This document shows positions 18,057 to 27,600 of a stretch of 64,000 nucleotides of DNA, one piece after another. Both the position numbers and the translations under genes were made by a program. Positions within the stretch are counted from its first letter, which is position 1, and each line of letters starts with the position of its first letter. The notes under the pieces were generated by a model. It was given only the letters and a program-made list of their open reading frames with translations, was not told where the DNA came from and searched no databases. Origin of the DNA: CAIWHR01 sp963786625 (GTDB taxonomy: Bacteria; Pseudomonadota; Gammaproteobacteria; Burkholderiales; Casimicrobiaceae); NCBI GenBank assembly GCA_963786625.1, contig CAWAZS010000014.1, forward strand, positions 124,001-188,000, in the 5' to 3' direction.

Positions 18057-19251
18057 CTATCCCCCGATGGCCGTCGCCGGATCGACGCGAGAGCGCGGCG
18101 CGAATCGCGACGATGCTCGCGAACGCGCAGATCACCAGCACGAGCACGGCGCCCAGCACCGCGTCCTCGGGCAGCAGCAACACGTACTTGGGGAAGATCG
18201 GGGCCCAGAGCGTGGCCACGGTCTTGCCGACGATGAAGCCGATGGCGCCGAGGCCCAGCGCCTGCTGCAGGATCATCCCGGCGATGGTGCGGTTGCGCGC
18301 GCCGATCAGCTTCAGCACCGCGATCTCGCGCACCTTGGCGAGCGTCATCGTGTAGATGATGAACGCGACGATGGCGGCGCTGACCACGGCGAGGATGACG
18401 AGGAACATGAAGATCTGCCGGGCCGACGTGGCGATCAGCTTGGCGACGAGGATCTCGTCCATGTCGGTTCGCGTGTACGCTTCCAGATGCTTCCAGCGCC
18501 GGATCTCGCGCGCCACGACGGTTTCGTCGGCGTGCGGCGCCAGGCGCAGCATGACGACGTTCACCGTGCGGCTGCTGGCCTGGCTCGCCTGCACCGCCTC
18601 GAGCAGTCCCGGCACCCCGGGACGGTTGAACGCCGGGTTGGCCGCGGTGCGCGCTCGCTCGTTGACCAGCGCGTCGTTGTCCTTGAGGAACTGCACTTCC
18701 TGCGCATCCTGGAGCGGCACGAAGACCATGGGGTCGCCCCCCGAGGACACCATGCGGCGGGTCAGCCCGACCACGGTGTACTCGTGGCGGCGGATGCGGA
18801 TGCGCTCGTCCAGCCGGAACCCGGTCCTGACGTCGGCGATCGCCTCGTAGTGCGAGCGCGTGATCGGGCGCCCGGCCACGAGGTAGATCGGCTCTCCCGG
18901 ATGCCCCGGCTCGAAGCCGACGAGCATCACGCGCACGTCACCACCCTCGTGCCGGATCTGCATCGTCAGATAGGTGACGTTGCCGGCCTCGGCGACGCCC
19001 CGCACGCCGAGCAGCGCACGGTACGCGTCGTCGCGCACGTTGGATGGCTCGGCGTAGGGACCGAGCGTATCGCGCTGCACGACCCAGAGATCGGCGCCGC
19101 CGTTCTGAAGCAGCACCTTGCCGTCGTCGACCAGTCCGCGGTAGATCCCCGCCATCGACAACGTGACGCCGATGAGCAATCCGAGTCCCACGCCGGTGAA
19201 GACGAACTTGCCCCAACCGTACAGGATGTCGCGGCCGGCGAGATTGATCAT
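18057..19251 (-). CDS. ABC exporter permease (DevC/FtsX-MacB type)
   Basis: About 397 residues. An N-terminal membrane helix (FVFTGVGLGLLIGVTLSMAGI) is followed by a periplasmic MacB-like domain of about 220 residues and three C-terminal helices (IFMFLVILAVVSAAIVAFII and others) with the FtsX-type coupling sequence LAKVREIAVLKLIGA. An apparent one-base shift near 18090 separates the body from the expected ending RVDPATAIGG and the stop at 18057. Its ATG overlaps the stop of the fusion-protein gene (ATGA). With the adjacent genes it forms a tripartite-style exporter of the DevBCA class. Confidence 0.85.
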
Positions 19252-20434
19252 GGATTGGTCCGGACGATCGCGGCGACGACCTTGACCTTGGCCCCCGGCT
19301 GCAAAGCCTGCTCACTGTGCACGACGACCGCGTCGCCAACGTTCAGGCCGTCGAGAATCTGGCTGCGGCCATCCAGCGTCGTGATGCCGACTTTCACCGG
19401 CTGGAACGCCACGCGGCCATCGGCGAATCGCCAGACGCCATCCTGTCGATCCAGCCGTTTCACCGCCGCCGCCGGTATCGAGCGGGCGTCGGGAAGCTCG
19501 GCGGTGCGGATCGTCACCTCGACGAGCTCGCCCACCGAAATTCCCTCCGGCCGGGCGGCAAAGCCGACGTTGACGATTCGTTCTTCGGTTACCGCATCGC
19601 TGACCCAGTCGACGCGCTGGACCTCGCCGCGATAAGTCCGGTTCGCATCCGAGCGCAGCACGATCTCCGCGGGCTGGCCCACACGCACGCCGCCGGCCTG
19701 TCCCTGGTCGATCCGGGCCTTGATCCACAGGGTTGCCGGGTCAATGACCTGCAGCACCGCCTGCCCGGCAACGATCGTGGTTCCAGGCTCGACCAGCCGC
19801 GCGCTGACCACGCCGTCGACGGGACTCACGAGCCGCGCCTGTGCCCGCAGCTTGCCGACCCCCGCGACATCGGACAACGCCCGGGCGTAGTCGCGCCGCG
19901 CGGCTGCCAGTTGGGCTGCCGCCGCGTCCGCGGCCGCCTTCGCGGCATTCGCTTCGTGTCCCTTGGCGTCGGTGGCTTCCTGGCTGACGAACCCCTGCGC
20001 ACGCAGCTCGTTGGAGCGACGCGCGCTCGCGACCGCGAGTTGCGCGCGGCTCTGCGTCTCGGCGAGCTGAGCCTCGGCGGCGCGGACGATGCTGGCGGCG
20101 CGTTCCGCTGCGAATTGCCCGCTGGCGACGCGATCCCCCAGATCGACCGGATCGAGCTCGGCGAGCAGCTGCCCGGCCTTGACGACGTCACCCTGGTCGA
20201 CGAGCACGCGCGCGACGCGGCTCGCGACCGTCGGCCCGAGGGCGTAGCTGCGGCGTGCCTCGACCGTACCGATACCGAACGTGCTCGCGACCAGCGGATC
20301 GCTGTTCGACTTTCGCGACCGTGACCTTGGCCGGCGCAAGCGGTCCCTGGCTCGACGCCAGCCACCCGAGAAGCAGCACGCCGGCGATGCCGGCAGTGAT
20401 CAGCTACGGCCTTGCGGCCAAGACGCAGGTTCAC
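19248..20434 (-). CDS. HlyD/DevB-type periplasmic adaptor subunit, two frameshifts
   Basis: The start GTG 20434 (MNLRLGRKAV) overlaps the tetR stop. Shifts near 20395 and 20312 separate it from the membrane anchor ITAGIAGVLLLGWLASSQG and from the main frame. The main frame has the first lipoyl half-motif (VASRVARVLVDQGDVVKAGQLLAELD), a coiled-coil hairpin of about 90 residues, the second half (LVSPVDGVVSARLVEPGTTI), and beta-barrel and membrane-proximal domains. Such adaptors link an inner-membrane ABC permease to an outer-membrane channel; no TolC-like gene is nearby. Intact length is about 395 residues. Confidence 0.83.
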
Positions 20435-21066
20435 GGCTTTCTCCGCCCGCGATACCCGTGGAGGAGCAACGGGAACAGTTGCCGCGCACGTTTCGTCATC
20501 GCAGCCTCGTCGCCGGCGAGCGCGGACTGGATGACGAGGCCCTGCACGGCCCCGATGAAAAGTACGGGAGCGAGGGTGGCGTCGAGATCGGCCGGAAGCT
20601 CGCCGGCCGCCTTGGCCTGGGTGAAGAGCGACGCCAGCCGCTTGCTGTAGGTCGTGATCATCGCGCGCACTTCGGCGCGCACCGGCGAATCGCCCGGGTA
20701 TTGCAGCTCGTGGAACAGGACGCGCGGAACGCCGGGGTTTGCCGCGACGAACGCCACGTGCGCGAGGAATGCACGCTCGATCTTCGCCAGCGGCGTACCG
20801 GCCTTCGCCACCGCCGCGTCGAGGGCCGCGCCGAGCGATTCGCGCACCCAGGCAAAGACGGCCAGCCAGATCGCCTCCTTGTCGGAGAAGTGCCGGAAGA
20901 TCGCCCCCTGGGTGACGCCCATCCGGTCGGCGATTGCCTGCGTCGTGATTGCGTCCGGGCCGCGCTCGCGGGCGAGCGCCAGCACGGTGGCAACGATCTC
21001 GCGTTGTCGCTCGTCGGTCTTGAGGCGGTGGCGGGGCGCAACTCGGGGAGCGGTCGGGGCATCCAT
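20431..21066 (-). CDS. TetR-family transcriptional regulator
   Basis: 211 residues. The N-terminal helix-turn-helix reads RQREIVATVLALARERG, then TTQAIADRMGVTQGAIFRHF, which is canonical TetR. The C-terminal ligand/dimer domain is of the AcrR/YcdC-like class (FLAHVAFVAANPGVPRVLFHEL). ATG 21066 is chosen because it precedes the HTH by a normal distance. It is the first gene of the exporter operon, and an imperfect palindrome in its upstream region is a good autoregulatory operator. The likely role is a repressor relieved by the exported compound. Confidence 0.92.
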   Translation of the reverse strand: MDAPTAPRVAPRHRLKTDERQREIVATVLALARERGPDAITTQAIADRMGVTQGAIFRHFSDKEAIWLAVFAWVRESLGAALDAAVAKAGTPLAKIERAFLAHVAFVAANPGVPRVLFHELQYPGDSPVRAEVRAMITTYSKRLASLFTQAKAAGELPADLDATLAPVLFIGAVQGLVIQSALAGDEAAMTKRARQLFPLLLHGYRGRRKP

Positions 21067-21088
21067 GGGATCCAGAGGGTTGCTTGAA

Positions 21089-21112
21089 AGTAAGTAATCA
21101 AATACTATCTTA
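21089..21112. promoter_or_regulatory. Candidate TetR operator
   Basis: AAGTAAGTA (21089-21097) and TACTATCTT (21104-21112) are inverted half-sites matching at seven of nine positions around ATCAAA. The element is AT-rich against a very GC-rich background and lies between divergent tetR and the secreted-protein gene, so it could control both. Confidence 0.55.
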
Positions 21113-21182
21113 GGCCTGCGCGGCCGGCTTGGCAACCCCGCCGGCCCGCAAGGCGTCCTTGTTCAACACCGAGGAGATGTCC

Positions 21183-21662
21183 ATGAAGATCCGCCGCACC
21201 CTGCTCGCCACCGCCCTCGTCGCCAGCTTCGCGCTCGGCGCCGGGGCCCCGACACTCGCCGCCGATCCGCATCAGCACGCCGCCGGCCAGCCGACCAAGC
21301 TCACGCTCGACCATGGCAAGAAGTGGGCGACCGACGAGCCGCTGCGCAAGAACATGGGCGACATCCGCGCAGCGCTCGCCGCGAAAGAGGCGGGCATTCA
21401 CAAGGGCGCGCTGACGCCGGACGAATACAAGGCAATCGGCACGCTGGTCGAGGCGCGCGTTGCCACGATCGTCGCCGAGTGCAAGCTCGAGCCCGCCGCC
21501 GACGCCAACCTCCATCTTGTCGTGGCCGACCTCCTTGCCGGCGCCGACGCGATGCAGGGCAAGGCCAAGACGACGCCCGCCGCCGGGGCTGTTCAAACAG
21601 TACGCGCGGTGAATCAATACGGACGGTTTTTCAACCATCCGGGATGGAAACCGCTGGGCTGA
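21183..21662 (+). CDS. Secreted His-containing protein of unknown function (DnrO-like)
   Basis: 159 residues with a clear signal peptide (MKIRRTLLATALVASFALGAG, cleavage near residue 30), then DPHQHAAG and a helical body (WATDEPLRKNMGDIRAALAAKEAGIHKGALT). It resembles small betaproteobacterial periplasmic proteins annotated DnrO-like; that name carries little functional meaning. GAGGAG at 21171-21176 is six bases before ATG 21183, which fixes the start over ATG 21177. It is divergent from tetR, across the candidate operator. The last 25 residues (from TTPAAGAVQ) look unlike a conserved ending, so an indel near 21590 is possible. Confidence 0.65.
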   Translation: MKIRRTLLATALVASFALGAGAPTLAADPHQHAAGQPTKLTLDHGKKWATDEPLRKNMGDIRAALAAKEAGIHKGALTPDEYKAIGTLVEARVATIVAECKLEPAADANLHLVVADLLAGADAMQGKAKTTPAAGAVQTVRAVNQYGRFFNHPGWKPLG

Positions 21663-21695
21663 TGCAACGCGCGGACGCGCCGCCGCCTGGGCGTC

Positions 21696-22436
21696 CTACT
21701 GCGGAAACACGCCGAACGCCGCGTAGGCCTTGGCGAACGGCGGCTTGATCGCTGGCGCCGTCTTGGCGATTCGTGCGCCGTCGGCGGCGTCGAGCGCCGC
21801 CGTGAGCTCGTCGAGCGCGCGGTCCTCGGCGGCGAGCGCCGCACGGTAGGCGTCGAGCCGGGCGCCGTCGAGGCCGTATTCGGCCGGATCCCAGTGCGCC
21901 GATTTCACCGTTTGCCACCGCTTGCGCGCCTCGGCGAGCTGCGCGCGCAGCTGGGCGATGTCGGCCGCGCCGAGCGCCTGCGCTTCCCTGCCCTGCGCAC
22001 CCACGATGATGAGCTCCATGACCGCATGGAAGTCGGTCAGCAGATCCGGCTGGTACGCCAGTCCCATCGCCTGCCGCTGGTGCCACAGCGCATGCCGGAC
22101 GACCTCCTGCGCATTGTGCGCGTCGGCGAGCTTGCCGCCGGCGATCGCCGCCCTTGCCTCCGCGTTCGCCTTGTCGATGTCGGCGAGCATCTTCGTGAAG
22201 TTCGCGTCGCCGGCGTGGGCGCTGCGTTGCCGTGCCGCGAATTCCGCCCACGCCTTTTCGTAGGCGTTCTGCGCGGCGAGTGCCTTGGCCGGATCCTTGC
22301 CGTTGGAGAGCATGAGCGCGGGAATGTAGCTGCGGTCGAGCGCGGCACTGTCCGCGACCAGCGTGGGGAGCGCCGCAAGGGCGACGGCGGCCCACGCCCA
22401 CAGCAGCGCGGCCAGCGTCCAAGGGTATCGTTTCAT
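21696..22436 (-). CDS. Secreted helical protein of unknown function
   Basis: 246 residues. A signal peptide (MKRYPWTLAALLWAWAAVALA) is followed by an all-helical, Ala-rich protein. A central LADAHNAQEVVRHALWHQRQAMGLAYQPDLLTDFHAVMELIIVG contains conserved-looking His, Trp and Met residues, which suggests a four-helix bundle able to bind a metal or cofactor. I do not recognise the family. Start ATG 22436 gives the signal peptide. It is convergent with the previous gene, 33 bases apart. Confidence 0.6.
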   Translation of the reverse strand: MKRYPWTLAALLWAWAAVALAALPTLVADSAALDRSYIPALMLSNGKDPAKALAAQNAYEKAWAEFAARQRSAHAGDANFTKMLADIDKANAEARAAIAGGKLADAHNAQEVVRHALWHQRQAMGLAYQPDLLTDFHAVMELIIVGAQGREAQALGAADIAQLRAQLAEARKRWQTVKSAHWDPAEYGLDGARLDAYRAALAAEDRALDELTAALDAADGARIAKTAPAIKPPFAKAYAAFGVFPQ

Positions 22437-22605
22437 CGTGGTCCTTATCGAATCGGTTGCCGGCAGGCGCACGTCCGCGGTGGCCGCGGTGACGGACGAT
22501 TGCCGGATTGAGCTTGGAGAGAAGTGCCGCGGCACAGACGTCGCGCGCCAGGCGATTGTCGGATCGGGCGCGCCGCGCCGCGGCAATTTCGATCGGGCAC
22601 GCCGA

Positions 22606-23061
22606 TCATCCGAGCCTGCCGCGCGCCTTCATCCGCTCGCACATGTCGCCGCGCGGTCCCGGTGGCGGCGCCACGCCTTTCTCCTTCGCGCGCTCCAGCA
22701 ACATCTCGCGGTGCCCGGCCATATAGGCATTGCATTGCTCGACGCTCGTCAGGCTGTGCATCGCATCGCGGTGCTGTGCCCGCTCTTCCGGCGTCAGCAG
22801 CGCCATGCCCTGACCGCCGCCGCGACCGTAACCACCGCCGGGGCCCTGGCCCGCGCCGGGGCCGTAACCGCCGCCGCGACCGTAGCCGGGACCGTAACCT
22901 CCGGGACCGCCGCCATACGGGCAGTTCGCGCCTGCAGCCGCGCCTGCCGCGGCGCCGCAGCCCGGCCCCATGCCCATGCCGTATCCACCGGGATCGGCCA
23001 TCGTGACCGACGCCGCAACTGCTATCGAGACCATTCCGATCGCCAGAGCAAGTTTCTTCAT
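22606..23061 (-). CDS. Small secreted Gly-rich protein with cysteine-containing C-terminus
   Basis: 151 residues. Signal peptide MKKLALAIGMVSIAVAASVTMA, then about 70 residues of Gly/Tyr/Pro repeats (GPGYGRGGGYGPGAGQGPGG), then a helical tail (LTPEERAQHRDAMHSLTSVEQCNAYMAGHREML) with two cysteines about 28 residues apart. The tail resembles small periplasmic proteins often found near metal or stress genes, but no specific role is supported. ATG 23073 (MESIMKK) is an alternative start. Confidence 0.6.
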   Translation of the reverse strand: MKKLALAIGMVSIAVAASVTMADPGGYGMGMGPGCGAAAGAAAGANCPYGGGPGGYGPGYGRGGGYGPGAGQGPGGGYGRGGGQGMALLTPEERAQHRDAMHSLTSVEQCNAYMAGHREMLLERAKEKGVAPPPGPRGDMCERMKARGRLG

Positions 23062-23294
23062 GATCGACTCCATCGTTTCCTTGGGACGACTCCGATGTGA
23101 TCGGAGCAAACCGCGCCTTTCGCGGCTCTGATCATTGGAACGCGAAAAGGGATCGACGGTTTGCCGCGGCAACAATCCGTTACAGGGGTCCGGCGAATGT
23201 TTGATTGTGGTCAATGTATGCGGTGCGCCACGGTTGCGTTGTAGGCGCTCGCAGGGCAGGCGCCGCATCGCTGCGGGGGCCCGGAAGATTTCCC

Positions 23295-23324
23295 TTGACG
23301 TTGTCGCGCGTTGTATGTTCTAAG
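23295..23324 (+). promoter_or_regulatory. Candidate promoter for the sensor/signalling operon
   Basis: TTGACG (23295-23300) and TCTAAG (23319-23324) with an 18-base spacer. It lies about 220 bases before the solute-binding gene, within a 480-base gap (23062-23541) that otherwise holds no supported gene. Confidence 0.35.
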
Positions 23325-23541
23325 TGTCGCAATTCGTTCGCCCGAAGATCCCCGACGAGGGTTCGCGAACGGGAGCGGATTGATGCCAGGGCCGCTTTTT
23401 CCACCGCGATGCCCCCGGCACGGATCCGCAGGCACGAACGAGCTGGCCATTCCCCGTTTGGTTTGCTTTGCCACCGGGCAGTGCCATCGCGCGGCGGGCG
23501 TCGGCCGAGATTGCGGCGACGACTTCAGCAGGGGACCCGCT

Positions 23542-24642
23542 ATGAAGGTACGCACTTACCCGGCACAAGCTGGCGCCGAAAGTGATTCGGCATCGCGGTG
23601 CTCCGGTCCGATTCGTTTGCGCTGTCCGGGAATCAGCGGACCGGCGGTGAGCGCGACACGGCCCCGGCGATCACATGCCCTGCTCCGTGGCGCGACGGTG
23701 CTGGCGGCGGCTGCAACACTGGCGGGAACGCCTGCGCAGGCCGAGCCGGCTCGGCCGTATCGCATCGGGGTTCTCAACGAGGCCTTTGCCGCGAATCATC
23801 CGACCGTCGAGGGCTTGAAGGCAGGGCTGCGCGCCCAAGGCCTTGTCGAAGGTCGCGATGTGACCTTCGAGATGCGTTTCACCGAGGGCAACGGTGATGC
23901 GCTTCCGGCGGAGGCGCGAGCGCTGATCAAGGCGAAGGTGGACCTGATATTCACGAACAACGAAGCGGCCGCGCTCGCCGCCAAGGACGCCACCCAGCAA
24001 ATCCCCATCGTTTTTACCCTGGTCGGGAATCCCGTCGCGGCCGGCGTCGTCACCGATCTGGCTCGGCCGGGCGGCAATCTGACCGGCATTGCCGGCGGGG
24101 CGACGCAAATCGCCGCGAAGCGCATCGAGATCCTGCGGACGCTCATGCCGAAGCTGCGTCGCGTCTGGTTCATCTACCGCGCGGGCGATCCCACCGATGC
24201 GGCCGCGGCCGCGGCCGCCGATCAGGCGGCACGCCATCTGAAGCTCGAGTTGCTCCCCCGATCGGTCGAGAGCGCCGATCAATTGCGGCGCACGCTCCTC
24301 GAGTTGCGGCCCGACGACGGGCTGCTGTCCCCGGAAACGGATGCTCTGGACATCCCGACGGCGATACTGGACAAGTCCCTGAAGTCGCGGGTTCCGGCGG
24401 TCTTCGCGACCGCGCATTGGGTGGCCCGCGGCGGCCTCGTCTCGTATGGTCCCGACCTGTACGCGCAAGGCGTCCAGGCCGCCGGCATCGTGGCGAGGGT
24501 TCTGCACGGCACGCGTCCGCAGGACCTTCCGGTCGAGTCCGCCGACAATGTCGCTCTCGCGATCAATCTGGAGACGGCGCGGCTCTTCACGCTCGACGTT
24601 CCACGCAAGATCCTGCTCCGCGCCGACGTGATCCAGCGATGA
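23542..24642 (+). CDS. ABC_sub_bind-family periplasmic binding protein, coupled to sensor kinase
   Basis: 366 residues. A long N-terminal segment with a hydrophobic stretch (LLRGATVLAAAATLAGTPAQA, near residue 55) serves as signal peptide; GTG 23647 is an alternative, shorter start. The mature protein has the family pattern: RPYRIGVLNEAF, DLIFTNNEAAALAAKDAT, IPIVFTLVGNPVAAGVVTDLARPGGNLTG, and the C-terminal GGLVSYGPDLYAQGVQAAGIV. No permease or ATPase gene is adjacent. Instead its stop overlaps the ATG of a dCache hybrid kinase (ATGA), so a co-receptor role is inferred. Two further paralogues lie at 52.8 and 55.6 kb. Confidence 0.85.
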   Translation: MKVRTYPAQAGAESDSASRCSGPIRLRCPGISGPAVSATRPRRSHALLRGATVLAAAATLAGTPAQAEPARPYRIGVLNEAFAANHPTVEGLKAGLRAQGLVEGRDVTFEMRFTEGNGDALPAEARALIKAKVDLIFTNNEAAALAAKDATQQIPIVFTLVGNPVAAGVVTDLARPGGNLTGIAGGATQIAAKRIEILRTLMPKLRRVWFIYRAGDPTDAAAAAAADQAARHLKLELLPRSVESADQLRRTLLELRPDDGLLSPETDALDIPTAILDKSLKSRVPAVFATAHWVARGGLVSYGPDLYAQGVQAAGIVARVLHGTRPQDLPVESADNVALAINLETARLFTLDVPRKILLRADVIQR

Positions 24643-27600
24643 AGCTGTCGATGCCCGGCGGCCTGTTCCGCAAGTATCTGGTCTTTCTGTTGATACTGGT
24701 GGGGGGCGTGCTGTCCGTGAGCAGCGCCGTCGAGCTCTACTTCTCCTATCAGGAGGCCAAGCAATCGATCGTCCGGCTCGAGCGGACGAAGGCGCTGGCG
24801 GCCGCGAGCGAGATCGAGCGGTATCTGGGACAGATCGTCCAGCAACTTCGCGGCACGATGCAGGGCGCCATCGATGTGTCCGCGCTGGGCAGGCCCGGGA
24901 TCGGCCGACGGGCGGCAGGACAATCGCGCGCTGCCGCGCTCGCGGAACAGCGCGAGATCGACTTCCTGCGCCTGCTGCGCAACGTCCCGGCGATCACCGA
25001 GATCCGGCATCTGGATCTCGCCGGCAAGGAGCGGCTGCGCGTATCGCGCCTGGCGCTCGACGCGGCGGAAAGCGGCGAGGATTTTGCCGACTCACCCGAG
25101 TTCCTCGAGGCAAAATCGAAAAAGATCCATTTCAGCCCGGTTTACTTCCGCAACGAGTCCGAGCCGTTCATCACGATTGCGGTAGCGCCGGACGAGATTG
25201 CAGCCGAGGTGACGACGGCCGAGGTCAGCATCAGGGCGATCTGGGACGTGGTGGCGCGCATAGGCATGGGACGCGCCGGCAACGCGTACGTGGTGGATTC
25301 GAACGACCAGCTCATCGCCCATCCCGATCTGCGACTCGTGCTGGCGAAGCGCGACCTCTCCGACGCCCCACAGGTCCGGGCCGCCCGGGCGCCGCGCAGC
25401 GGGACGGCGCAGGACGAGCAGATGTTCACGATCGCCGAGGGTGTGCAGGGCGGCCAGGCGCTCGCCGTGCACGCGGCGATCCCGGCGCTCGGCTGGCTCG
25501 TGTTCGTCGAGCAGCCGGTCGAGGACACCTTCGCTCCGCTGCGCGCCGCGACGATGCGCAGCGTCGTCGTGCTCGCGTTGGGTCTTCTCGTCGCCATGCT
25601 GGCGAGCGTCGCGCTGGCCCGCAGGATGGTCGCGCCGGTCCGCCGGCTGCAGGAAGGCGCAGCGCGCGTCGGCAAGGGCGAGCTCGATCACCGCATCGAG
25701 ATCCGGACCGGCGACGAGCTGGAGGCGCTTGCCGACGAGTTCAACCAGACCACTGCCCGGCTGCAGGATTCGCAGACCAACCTCGAGCAGAAAGTGCAGG
25801 CGCGCACCGCCGATCTCACCCAGTCGCTCGAGCAGCAGACGGCGACCGCCGAGGTGCTGAAGGTCATGAGCAGCTCGCCGACGGACGTTCAGCCGGTCTT
25901 CGATGCGATCGTCCGCAATTCGGTCGTGCTGTGCGACGCGCTCTTCGGCGCGGTCTTCCGCTTCGATGGCGAGCTCATCCATTTCGTCGCCCACCACAAC
26001 CTCACGCCCGGGGTTCTCGAGCTCCTCGACCACCTCTACCCCATGCGCCCGAGCCGCGATCAGGCGACGGGGCGGGTCATACTCGATGGTGCGCTGGTCC
26101 ATGTTCACGACGCCCTCGACGATCCCGATTATCGCCGCGAGGTTGCCGAGCGCGGCGGCTGGCGGAGCATGCTTGCGGTGCCGATGTCGCGCGAAGGGAC
26201 CACCGTCGGCGTGATCTGGGTCGCGCGGGCATCGGAAGGGCCCTTCCCCGACAGCCAGGTCACGCTGCTCCAGACGTTTGCCGACCAGGCCGTCATCGCG
26301 ATCGAGAATGTGCGGCTGTACAGCGAAACCACGGAAGCGCTCGAACAGCAGACCGCCGCGAGCGAGGTCTTGCGGGTGATTTCGAGCTCCCCGAACGACA
26401 CGCAACCGGTGTTCGACATGATCGCGCGGCGCGCGATGCAACTGTGCGGCAGCCAGTTCTGCGCGGTCTTCCGGTTCGACGGCGCGCTCATCCATCTCGT
26501 GGCCCACCACGGGCTGAGCCCCGACGGTACGGTCGCGTATGAACGAAACTTTCCCTTGCCGCCGAGTCGCAAGACAGCGATCGGCCGCGCCATCCAGGAA
26601 GTGACCTTTTCGCAGATTCCCGACATCGAGGCCGATCCGGAGTATGGCGCCGTGAACGTGGCACGCGCGGTGACGTACCGCTCGATCCTCGCCGTCCCCC
26701 TGGTGCGCGATGGCCAGCCCATCGGCGGGATCGCCGTGTCGCGGGCACAGGTCGGCGACGTTCCCCGGCAAGCACATCGAACTCCTTCATACCTTTGCCG
26801 ACCAGGCGGTGATCGCCATCGAGAACGTCCGCGTTTTCCGCGAACTCGAGGCGCGCACTGCCGATCTCACCCAGTCGCTCGAGAAGCAGACCGCCACCGC
26901 CGAGGTGTTGAAGGTCATCAGCGACTCGCCGACCGACACGCAGCCCGTCTTCGACACCATCGCCAAGTTGGCGGAGAAGTTGTGCGCGGCCGATCTCAGC
27001 ATTGTCTCGAGGTTTGACGGCGAGCTGATCCAGCTGGTGGCACTCCACGGAATGACCGAGGAGGGTCGGGAGGCCGTGCGGCGCACGTTCCCGCTGAAGT
27101 CGGACAGCGAGACCGTGACGGCACGCACGTTCCGCAGCGGTGCGATCGTACATGTCGCGGACGTGCTCGCCGACCCGAATTATTTGACGACGCACGCGGC
27201 ACGCACAGCCGGTATCCGCGCGGGTCTCGGAGTGCCGATGATCCGCGAGGGCAAGGTTCTGGGCACAATTTTCGTGGGTCGCTCGACACCGGGATACTTC
27301 GCCGACGCGCAGGTCGAGGTGCTCAAGACCTTTGCCGACCAGGCGGTGATCGCGATCGAGAACGTGCGGCTGTTCAAGGAGGTGGAGGCGCGCACGGAGG
27401 CGCTCACGCGCTCGGTCGAGGAAATGCGCGCGCTCGGAGAGGTCGGGCAGGCGGTGAGTTCGACGCTGGACCTGGAGACAGTGCTGGCGACCATAATCAC
27501 CCACGCCGTCGAGCTGTCGAAGGCCGACGCGGGCGGCACGATCTACGAGTTCGACGAGGCAGAGGGAGTGTTCGTGCCGCGGGCAAGCCATGGCATGAGC

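Noticed and set aside
18037..19635. A 532-codon plus-strand frame over the permease
   Set aside because: Antisense shadow; the minus strand has the complete permease domain layout.
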